Positions 1 to 9,500 of a stretch of DNA of 12,422 nt are shown in pieces; positions within the stretch are counted from its first letter, which is position 1; each line of letters begins with the position of its first letter. The position numbers and the translations under genes were made by a program. The notes beneath the pieces were generated by a model. That model had not been told where the DNA came from and made no database searches. It worked only from the letters and a program-made list of their open reading frames with translations. The DNA is from Parachlorella kessleri (lineage: Eukaryota; Chlorophyta; Trebouxiophyceae; Chlorellales; Chlorellaceae), in assembly GCA_001598975.1 (NCBI GenBank), contig BBXU01002547.1, positions 1 to 12,422 on the forward strand, given 5' to 3'.

Positions 1-79
1 AAGAGGAACTAGGAGTGCGAGCCCAGGCCGTTTGGCGAAGTGGCTGGTAATGTCCTGACCCTTGGCAGCTTGGCTCCGT
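1..79 (+). repeat. Diverged partial copy of a PPR-gene exon end and donor site
   Basis: This stretch matches 222-294 over most of its length, including an unbroken run from the GGCTGGTAATG motif through to GGCTCCGT. The copy at 222-294 carries an open exon end and the donor used by the PPR gene. This copy has small insertions that put a stop or a frame change before the equivalent junction. It therefore looks like a decayed tandem duplicate of exon end plus intron start. It touches the window edge, so its true left limit is unknown. Confidence 0.6.
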
Positions 80-208
80 CCTGTATGGTGTGTCTCCCTC
101 ATAGTAGGCAATGCGGGGCGTAGGTTGGCTGGGTTACTATCGCTTGCTGAGGAGTCCGCTCTGGTGGGGTCAGTGTTGCTAGCACCCCTGGGCGGAAAGG
201 GGCGGTAG

Positions 209-1399
209 AGCGTATGCCATGAAGAGGAACTAGATGCAGCCCAGGCCTTTGCAATGGCTGGTAATGTCCTGACCCTTGGCAGCTTGGCTCCGTAAGTACG
301 GTCGAGAGCCGGGGCCTGTGTTTTTGTACCTGTATGGCTGCTGACACCAATTATTTACTGCCACGCCTCCTCTCTTTCCAAGCAGGCAAGCTGGACACGG
401 CAGTGAGTCTTCTGGACTCCATGCATTCCCAAGGGCTGGCAGGGACGCCCGCCATCTACAACTCGCTCATTGCCATGGCCGCCAACGATGGGCGGTGGGA
501 GGAAGCGCTGGAGATATTCCTGGGCATGCAGTGCGCGCAGGTGGGGTATCGCATTCTCCCCTGGGCTGCAATCAACCATGCAATGGATTGGTGGAGCGGG
601 TGCTGCGGCAAGGGGAAGGGGCAGCTGGCGGCCGGTTCCCTGTGAAGGGATTCGGCGTGCTTGGCTATTGGGCCGGGCTTGCACAGGGTGGGACCTTAGC
701 ACAGCACAGTTGGACTTGATGGTTGTGTGAGGGGCATGGCTGCGCGTTTTGAGTGAAATGCTAGGAACTCGCCTCGCTGCACTACCGGCCCAGCTGCAGG
801 CCCTGCTGCCGGCCATGGCCCCCTTGGTGCAGTACACCTACATCACTTCAAGTTTTCATGCCTAATGCCATGCCATGAGTGCAGAGGGCCGGGGCCTGTG
901 TCTTTCCCTGCCATCCCCGTGCCGCTTATACCTGCCCTCTGACGGCGCAACGATGCCGCCCGCCCCACATGCTGCTACCCTGCCTCGGTACATCAAATCT
1001 CTGTTAGGCACCCTTACTCACCCCTGCCGCCTTGCCCGCCCTCTTGTTTGTCTGAAGGTGGAGCCCAACCAACAGACCTGCAACCTGCTGATGTCGGCCC
1101 TAGCCCAGTCGGGGGAGGCGGCGCGCCATGCGCTGTGGCTGCTCCAGGAGTGCCGCGCCCACGGCGTGCCCCTGTCCAGCACCGCCCTATCATCCTTAGT
1201 CACCGCCCTGTCGTCCTCCGGCCACTGGCGCGCCGCGCTGGACGTGCTGCGCCACCTCAAGGAGGTGGGCGCCCCTCTCACCCCCGCCGCGGCCGCGTCT
1301 GCGCTGGAGTCGTGCTCGCAGGCGGCCCAGCAGGGTCATGAGGAGGCCAAGGTGCTGCAGGAGCGGCTGCAGAACGACGGCATCCTGGTGCGCAGCTGA
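209..1399 (+). CDS. Pentatricopeptide-repeat (PPR) protein, C-terminal part (5' partial, spliced)
   Basis: PPR proteins are helical-repeat proteins that usually bind specific RNAs in chloroplasts or mitochondria for processing, stability, editing or translation. Proposed exons are about 209-260, 386-540 and 1058-1399 (TGA). The introns are 261-385 (phase 1, GTAATG...GCAG) and 541-1057 (phase 0, GTGGGG...GAAG). Splicing at 540/1058 gives a 35-residue repeat, TPAIYNSL to CAQVEP, in exact PPR register. Two more 35-36-residue repeats follow, beginning NQQTCNLL and SSTALSSL. A partial repeat (GKLDTAVSLLDSM) precedes them, and about 35 residues follow to the stop. The last two exons are well supported. 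The exon at 209-260 rests only on open frame, phase and plausible splice sites. The N-terminus, and any transit peptide, lies left of the window. The RNA target cannot be inferred. Confidence 0.8.
309..324 (+). repeat. Short direct repeat shared with 891-906
   Basis: The motif GCCGGGGCCTGTGT occurs in the intron before PPR exon 386-540 and again near 891 in the next intron, both times followed by a T-rich tract. It may be a further scrap of local duplication or chance sharing of a GC-rich word. No function is assigned. Confidence 0.35.
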
Positions 1400-3357
1400 A
1401 GGAGGGGTGCGTTGTGTGCATGGGGCCCGCCGCGGTATGGGAAAGCGTGGTGGTGGTGAAGGTGGTGTGGGTGGCATGCCGGGGCGGGGGTGGGGGGATT
1501 GGCAGGGACGCGCTGGAAGAAACGGTTGTGGAGGGCTGGCTCTCACAGCAGGGCATGGTATTGTTGTGTGGCAACCGACCGACTAGGGAGTCTCCTCATT
1601 TATGGTTCGCCTGGTGGGTGCCAGACGTCTAGGCTGAGACCCCACGATATGTCCTGGTGTGTGGTTTGGGGATGCCAGAACACCAAGGCCAACATGGCTG
1701 AACAAACGTGGCTGTTGCCCTTAAAAGGCTATATGACATTGTTGGTAGGAGTTTTGTGCGTTTTGTGCGCTTGAATTTCGTGCCTTGTGTTGAGCACTTG
1801 AGCACAGTTGTGTCCGAAGCTGAGGACAATTTTGATCAGCAACAGTTCTTTGGCGCCGGAGCCAGCGTACCTTGCAATAGTTGTATGACTACTGCGCGAT
1901 ACATATAGATGTACCTGGGGTTTGAACTGTGGGGCTTGCAGAAACACCCACCTGCTGTTGTTAATACGACAGGGCAGGGCACTAGCAGTGCTAGTCGCTA
2001 TTTGAAGGTGTTAGCCGAGCCAGCACTTCGGTTTAGTGGAGTGCAGGCCTGTCTGGCTTGCTAAGTTGTACATGATGAGCCTACTTATGTTGATGCATCC
2101 TTCTGTTCGCATGTGGCTTCCTAGAAAGGCTAAACAAACCCAGCACAGTCCTAGCTGACATTGTATTCTGCCCCATCTTGAGCCCCTCTTGATGTCTTCG
2201 TTATGCCCTTGTTTGAAATTGCATTAGCTTATCGTCAACTTGCAACAGTATTTGCCCACTTGCCAGTGTTGTCGGATCATGATCTCCCTCTGTATGATGT
2301 ATACTGCTCCATGGTTGGGGTGTGATAAGCGAAGGATTGCTCGGATGGGGGAGACTGTTGCTTTCTGTGCTGGTTGTGCTGTGCTCGAGATAAGTATAGC
2401 AATTCCATTTACGTTGCTGGCTTGGTCCTGGGAAGGCAATTTATGTAAGTGTCTTGGCCGGCCACAAATGTTGCTGTGAAGCATTTGGCAAACCATGCCA
2501 CAGCAATTGGTAGTCTGCGTGTTGTGGATGGCTTGCCTGCGCCAATATGTACGCTGGGCACCTTTCAGTCCTGCAAGTACAACTCCATCAAGCTCAACAG
2601 CGCAGCGCAACCTGATGTTGCCGCCTTTTTTTTTCTGCGTTTCTAGTAAGCTTGAGCCAGCAACCCTCCGTCTTACACTTCCGGGGATGGAAGATATCCC
2701 TCTCTGTCGTGTGCACTTTCCCCTTTCCTGCTGCCAATCCTCGATGAAGGTAGTAAGGGTGGCCAGGAAGCCTACTAACACACTGTAAAAAGTGGTTACA
2801 GAAAAATTCTATGTTAGTGACAAAAGTGTGTACAAAGACAGACATCCAACACGCCATTGTTCACAGCCCCGTTGCCCAGTGACTGCTGCCTCGCATGCCA
2901 GTTGGTCATGCACTATTTGCCTGGGCTTACCTCAATTTGAATGCAGTCACGTCTTGGTGATGGAGCTTACCAGGGCCCCCTTAGTCCTCTCAGTGTCTGT
3001 AATTGGCTGCTAGCAGGCCGACAGGATAGCAAATCCTGCATGTGGCAGCAGGCCGGGCTTTGTGTGGCAGCCAGTTTAGGAGTGGCTCTTCTGCACTGCA
3101 GTGCAGATATGGCCAGGTTGGCCACCAGGCCGGCACGGGTTTGAAGCTCAGCAGGCTCAGCAGCCCGCGGGCGGACAGTTGGGATTGGGCTGTTGCCGGC
3201 AGTACCGACATGTCGCAACACCAAGGTGTTTGGACGGAGGCCGAGGCCGAGCGCTAGGCGTGATCTATGAATGTTCCTAAGTGAAGTACTAATGAACGTC
3301 CCTGCGAAAGCACTGGGCTACATGAGTTAGTCCCGGTACGTGGCTTCCGTCGGCTTC
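1400..3357. other. No convincing gene: PPR 3'UTR and intergenic DNA
   Basis: About 2 kb with visibly lower GC than the exons and no open frame with protein-like composition or recognisable motifs. The first part is probably the PPR 3'UTR. TGTAA motifs, the chlorophyte poly(A) signal, occur at 2444-2448, 2784-2788 and 2998-3002. A T-rich tract lies near 2627-2636. A small perfect inverted repeat, ACTAGCA-g-TGCTAGT, sits at 1981-1995. The last 200-300 bases are presumably the promoter region of the kinase gene. An unrecognised non-coding RNA cannot be excluded. Confidence 0.6.
2444..2448 (+). terminator. Candidate poly(A) signal (TGTAA) of the PPR gene
   Basis: TGTAA is the established poly(A) signal of Chlamydomonas and relatives. 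This is the first + strand occurrence after the PPR stop at 1399 and implies a 3'UTR of about 1.05 kb. Later copies at 2784 and 2998 are alternatives. A five-base motif is weak evidence alone. Confidence 0.3.
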
Positions 3358-3364
3358 TATAAAA
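3358..3364 (+). promoter_or_regulatory. TATA box of the receptor-like kinase gene
   Basis: TATAAAA occurs about 104 bp before the chosen ATG at 3468. With initiation some 25-30 bp downstream, the 5'UTR would be about 75-80 nt. No other ATG lies between that point and 3468, which supports the start choice. Confidence 0.6.
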
Positions 3365-3467
3365 TCCCGCGAAGTTCATTTAGTACCCCATCGGCCCCAA
3401 CTAGCTTACATAGGCTGGCGGGCGTGGCGAGTTTTCGTAGGCAGCCGTGGAGCTCCCTGGAGCAGCC

Positions 3468-3541
3468 ATGACTCGACACAAGCAACTATGGTTGCTGTCG
3501 CTCACCATCATCTCGGTTTGCCTTGAGCAAGCTATTTGCAG
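3468..3541 (+). other. Signal-peptide exon of the kinase
   Basis: Exon 1 encodes a 24-residue start with basic residues (R3, K5), then a hydrophobic core LWLLSLTIISVCL and a small-residue region QAIC. This is a typical secretory signal. It ends in phase 2 at CAG|GTAGCA, and the spliced Arg25 codon opens the ectodomain. Cleavage is probably near residues 22-25. With the TM helix further on, this predicts a type I membrane protein with the kinase in the cytoplasm. Confidence 0.75.
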
Positions 3542-6500
3542 GTAGCAGGCGTCCGCCGGGAGGCACAGTTGGGGTGGTCATTATCCGTCGGCCAAACTGC
3601 TGCAGAGTGCCGTGAGTGGGCGCACGCTTGCATCTGGGCAGGCTGGAAGCCCTTGGAACAGGTTTAGCCTTTAAATGCGTGATATACTAGCAACCTTGTG
3701 GGTGTAGGTCCACGCCCAGCTTAGCTCTTCAGCAGCACTACACCAGCAGAAGGCTTCAGCAGGCCGCCAACAGCACGCTGGTGGTGCCTAGCTCCCAGCA
3801 GCAGCTCTCACCACCCTCGCCACTTCCCGGCAGCAACACTATTGGTAATGGCAGCATGCGGAGGAATAGTTCGGCAGCCTTTGTCGGGGCGCCAGGGCCT
3901 GCCCCAGGAGGCCCAACAGGCAATGAGACTGAGTGCCTGCCAGGGCACGTTGCAGCCAACTGCACAGGTGAGTGCCCTCCCAACCACCCCTTCCAACCGC
4001 AGAGTTGGGAGAGGCTGGAGCCGAAGATGCGTACACGCTTTATCACTGCTACACCCAGCCAAGCAAGCGCGGGTGGGGTGGTGAGCCCTGGGGGTGCTGA
4101 GGCCACAAACACCCTATGTTGGTGGGTGGGTTGGTGAAAACAACCAGCTTGCGAAACCAGTGATCCAAAGAATGGCTGCTAGCGCATTCTGCTTACCGGG
4201 TTGACACCGTCTCCTACCATGCACACCAGCAAAGAAGGCTGTGGGGCCTGTTATATTGCTTAGTGTGTGTCTCCCTCGCGAGCCACCTCACTGCAGGGCT
4301 CCTTCAATTCTGAAGGGGCCCTTGCAGTGACTGGGTGCAGGCATCCCCAGCGGTCAGTCAGCGGATAAACAGGGCACGGAGGCGTCCCCACCTCCGCTTG
4401 ACGCCGCCGATGCCGCGCCAACAGGGCCCTCAGACGCCGCCTCGGCCATGCTGCTGCCCAGTCCCATCCCAGAGGCTGTGCCAGACGCCTCACCAGAGGG
4501 GTACCTACCTCTTCCTGGCGGCATTGCTCGCACGTATCGGCCGCCGCCGCCGGCAAGGGCGTCCAAAACGCCGGCGCCAGCGCCCCAGGGCGGGGGATCT
4601 GGTACCCCCGGATCAGATGCCTCAGGGGAGTCCCCGGATGGGCCCCCAGTGCCCCCTGCCGACCACCAGCCCGAGGGGGGCTCTGGCAGTGATGGCAATG
4701 ACAGCGGCAAGCTCCAGGGATGGCTGGTGGCAGTTATAGCTGCGCTGGCAGCATCGCTGGCCGTGTTGGCAGGTGTGGCCGGGTACTATGGCGTCAAAAA
4801 GCGGCGCAACCGGCACAAGCAGTTCAAGCGGTACATGTCAGGTACATGCTGCCTTGCAGGTAGATTATCTCGCCGAGTCATCACGGCGGGTAGTTGCTGC
4901 AAGCCTGTTGGGCAGGATATTGGATTGTGACCGCACAAACATACACCGCGGCTGGATTTGGTTCCTCGAGTTGTGGTGTTTCTGAGGCAACCAGGCAGTC
5001 TATGCAGCTTTCACTTGTCCCAAACAGATTGCAGGGGTCCCACTCGCATGAGCGAGCTGAATCCACACCTGAGCTGAGCGTCCCCCACTCTGGCCGCACC
5101 CTGCCTTCCATGCAGCGCACGTGGCACGTCTTAGTGACACCAGCGGCGGCGGCGGGAGCGGCAGCGGCGCCGGCACAGGAGAACCCCTCGGCAAGCTCCC
5201 GCTCTCTTCCTGGGCCAGCCACTCGCTGCCTTTCAGCAGCACGGGCAGCAACGAGGCGCCCGTGTCAGCCTTATGGCCTGCCGGGGGCCTCGCAGCTATT
5301 GAGCTGGGGCCCCTACATGTGACCAGCAGCAAGCAGGAGCTGCTGGGCGTGGGCAGCGGCTGCGCCAGTGCCGCCACTGCGCAAGCCGACAGTGACAGTG
5401 GGAGTGGTGCCTGGGGGGCGGGTTGGGGGAGTGAGCCGCAGGGCTGGGGCAGCACAGCGCAGCAGGCACAGCATCTGCAGGGCTGGGGCGTGGGACGCAT
5501 CCCAGCGGCCTACCCAGCAGGGACTGCTGCACCAGGTGCTGGTTGCTCACCTGCTGCCAGCTGGCTTGGCCCGCCAGCGGCAAAACTGTGGCTGGGTGGC
5601 CTGCGGCAGTTGCCATCGGGCATTGCTCAGCCGTCAGCAGATGAAGCGACACCGATGGATGAGGAGGGCCATCTGAGCCAGCCTGCAATAGGCACGCCAA
5701 GCGACCACTATTCAAACCCCCTGCTGCTGGGTGCTACTCACTCCCTGGGGTCACCACCTCACCCTGGCACCCCCAGCGGCTCTCAGCAGCTGTACGGCCA
5801 GCGCGACCCGTCATCTGACAGCCAGCCTCTGGAAGAGCCTGAGCCCATGGACCTCGAGAGCCTGGGTGGGCCGGTGGTGGTGACTAACCCATGGGCTGGC
5901 CTGCTGCCCCAGCAGGCATCTCACGCACAGCAGCAGCAGCAGCATGGGATGCAGCACCCACAGCAGCAGGGGCAGCTGGCTGGGTGGCTGCGGCCCCAGC
6001 CCACGCAGCAGCAACTGGACTTGGGAGCACCTGAAGTCCCCGCAAGCAATTCAAGTGCTGCCACAGCTGCTGGGTCCGCCTTAGATTGGTCCTACTTCTG
6101 GGATGCAGCGTCAGGAGCAGGCAGGACCGCCGCAGCGGTGCCAGGCGCGCAGCCGCAGTCAGCGCCCCAGCAGCCCCTGTCCTTGTCACCAGCTCAGAAG
6201 CCCCCATGGCTTCGAATGTCGGGAGCTTCTCTAGAGGACTGTGCGGGGTCTGGGGCAGACAGCGATGCCACGAGCCCACTGCGGGAAGGGGCCATGGGCG
6301 GTGCAGCACGCCTGTCGACGAAAAGCAAAGGGGCCAAGGGCGGTGCAGCATGCCTGTCGACGAAAAGCAAAGGGGACAGCGGGGACGGTGCAGCGGCTTT
6401 GCAGCTGAGCTCGGCACTGGGAGAGAGTGATGGGGACATCAACCCCGACGGTGGGTGGTGCGCTTGTGGCTCGGCACTCGAGTGGGTGTTGCACTGGAGC

Positions 6501-9500
6501 CGGGGGCTCTTCGCCTGCTGTGCCTGCTGTGCTGGCCTGGGGGTTGTGTTCTCCAGCTGTGGGAGCAAGCAAAGGAATCCAGTGCGCTGCAAGCTGTCCC
6601 TGTCAACTTTGCACTACTACAGAAACCCTGGGCCCTTTTGAGAATGTCCTTGGTATGCCCTGCGCCCCTCCCACCCTGCAGACATCCAAATCTGCAAGAG
6701 GCCAGATGGGACGGACTGGCAGCTGGGGGCTGGGGCCTTTGGCAAGGTGCGTGTGGCGCTACCCTATTGGCTTCTCTAGCTGTGGTGGCAGCGTTTAAAG
6801 ACCCACCCACCTACCCAACCAGCCAGCCAACCAACACATGTGGCAGAGGGAGATCCACTCCTCATGCAACCTGGTTTTGACGTCTGTTTCCAGTGGCGAC
6901 GCTCCCAATCACTGATCGGCTGCATGGCAGACAGGAGTCACGGCAGCCTGACTGTTCGGTTAGTCACTGGCGGGCTGCCAGGTGTACAAGGCGCTCCAGG
7001 TCGGCAGTGACGTGGCGGTCAAGGTGCTGGTGGCGGGTGGGGATCAGATACCCTCATCTGATACTGCTGCTCCCGGCAGGTGTACAAGGCGCTCCGGGGC
7101 GGTGTGTCTGACGTGGCGGTCAAGGTGTTGCTGGCTGATGCCAGCGAGGACGAGGACTTCCGGCGGGAGGTGGCCATCTTGCGGAGCTGCAGGGACTCCC
7201 ATGTCGTGCAGGTGCGGAGGAAGGGCAGGGATTAGATACTCTGAGGAATCTCATGCAAACTGGACGGTTGCTGGCGGCCGCAGCGATGTGGACAGCGGTG
7301 CCTATCACAGGTCCATAGGCAGCAACCACCTGTGTGCTCTCATTCTCAACATTCCTGCTTCCCTTCCTTCGCGTTGCGCGGCCCTGTGCAGCAGCTGCCT
7401 CTCTGCGCGGCACCGCCCCAGCTTGGGACGCACACACCAGTCTCCATGCCTCTCTCACACTTGCGGGACTATCTTTCTCTACGAGCTTTGGTGCATAGTC
7501 CGCCCGGCACGGTAATCCTATAGCAGGCCCGCAGCTAGAACGTCATGACTACTCATGATGCAACTGTGTCTAACTCGTTGCCTGCTGCAGTTCCTGGGCG
7601 CCTGCCTTCGCCCCGGGCTCACCATGCTGGTCACAGAGTTCATGGGCAGGGATGTCGTGACTAATCACGGTGCAACCCATGACCTCCCCCCCCCCCCTGC
7701 TGCAGTTTCTTGGCGCCTGCCTTCGCCCCGGGCGCACCATGCTGGTCACAGAGTTCATGGGCGGCGGCGACCTGCGCGCTGCGCTTTCCCGCCACCCCGG
7801 CGCCTTCCGCTGGGGCGCCGGCGGGAGGGGCAGGGCGCTGGCGCTGGACATAGCACGGGGCCTGCACTACCTCCATGCCAGGCGGATCATCCACTTTGAC
7901 CTCAAGAGCAACAGTGAGTCGGGGGATCATTCCCAAGCTGGGGTGCATGCAGTGGTGAGCCTGGACGCCACTTGCGCCAGCGTGACAGCTATATATGTAT
8001 CAAGAGCACAAGGCTAACCTGTGGTATGCCCCGGGAGTGCGAGGCAGGGCGGTGGAGTTGGCAAACAAGGATATATCCATTCCTCTGTCAGCATGCCGGG
8101 CCTGTCGTCAGCTTTAATCCTAGAAAAACAGTGGGACGGATTGTTTCCTCGCTGGCAGGGCCCCAGGTTGGATGCAAGCTTGGCTGGGTTGGTCCCTACC
8201 ATGATACATTTTTGCTAGCCTTGCCCAAGGGCAAACCTAAGGTTGGCATCCCCCAAGCCTGCGTTCCATGTGTGTGGTGGGCAACACCTGCAGCTGGCTT
8301 CCCCATGCCGACACATGTGGCAAGGAAAACACGAATGACGGTCTGGTCACCCCCCTCCCCCACCCCCCCACCCACCCACCCTTGCCATGCAGATATCCTG
8401 CTGAGCCAGGACGGCACGGTGGCCAAGATCGCTGATGTGGGCTTGGCTGCCATAGTCAGCCACAAGTATGTGTCTCTGACGGGGTTGCGGGGGGCATTTG
8501 CGTGGGCGGCGCCGGAGGTGCTGATGGGCGAGCGGCACTGCAGCGAGAAGGCCGACATCTACAGCCTGGGGGTGAGTAGGGGGGAGAGGTGGCCCAGAAG
8601 AGGGTACCGGGGGTGAGAAGGAGAGATAGACGGCAGAGAGGGGACTGGTTTGATATAAAGGGACTGGTATGATGTTAACAGTTGGTGTGACAACGCAGGT
8701 GCTCCTGCCAGGTTTGTGTGCACACCATGCGTGTCGCGCACGTCCTCCCCTGCGGAGCCACGTGAACCAGGAAAATGGAAGTGTGGCAGGGGTAGGTTGG
8801 CGGTGCTTATTGTGGGACACGAGCAGCCGGGGGGTCCACACACATGGGTGGAGTGGCCACCTGTCGCCGTGCCACGGCTGTGACTGCGTAGGCTTTGCAC
8901 TGCTGGCGTGAGAGAAGGACTGCTTGGCTGCAGCATGCTGGCTTCCATGGGTGGCCTTTACACTGCTGTGTGGTAGAAGGACTCCTTGGCTGTCACTGGC
9001 TGGCTTCCAGCAGCTGTCGTCTCTTTAGCTACCCCTTGTTCCCTGTTCGGCAGGTGGTACTGTGGGAGCTAGTGACATGTGAAGTGCCGCAACGAGGCCG
9101 CATGAGAGAACCCAGGTGAGGCACCAGATGCAGATGAGATTCCTTCCATGCAAGGCATGCTGTGCACGCTGCCCCCTCTGCCTGTCGCGGTGGTGAGAGC
9201 TATGCGCAGGGAAAGATGTCGAAACAAAACCAGCTGTGCACGCTCTGGAAAGCACCCGACCCAGCAGCTGGCGGTCGATGCTGGTGTGTGGCCGGCAAGC
9301 ATGGCAGGTAAACGATGCTAACGGGCGCAGGCGCTAGGTTTGTAGCGATTGATGTCAGGCGGACCGCGGAGACGGCGGTGCCACTTGCGGCTGTGCCATG
9401 CAGGGTTCCCGAGGAGTGCCCTGCTGAGGTGGCATTACTCATCGACCGCTGCCTGGCAGTCAGCCCTTCCAGCCGCCCCTCTGCCAAGGAGGCCTTTTTG

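Noticed and set aside
355..837. 160-codon minus-strand frame opposite the PPR exon
   Set aside because: The plus strand carries PPR repeats in exact 35-residue register; the minus frame is their shadow.
2224..2781. 185-codon open frame on the minus strand
   Set aside because: No recognisable motif and erratic composition, in lower-GC sequence with no supporting splice or promoter context. Chance openness is likelier.
3968..4137. Open frame continuing past exon 2 of the kinase
   Set aside because: It reaches a stop at about 4135, while splicing at CAG|GTGAGT to 4341 keeps phase and leads to the TM domain; retained-intron product at most.
4894..5322. 142-codon + frame overlapping the start of the kinase linker exon
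   Set aside because: It ends at a stop within the linker exon, whereas the other frame stays open for over 1.3 kb and joins upstream and downstream exons in phase.
6982..7515. 177-codon + frame starting at the duplicated exon
   Set aside because: Only its first 16 residues are kinase-like. It then reads through intron and the true exon 6 in the wrong frame.
7555..7899. 114-codon + frame containing the exon 7 duplicate
   Set aside because: It begins in the duplicate but enters the true exon 7 out of frame because the offset of 115 bp is not a multiple of three.
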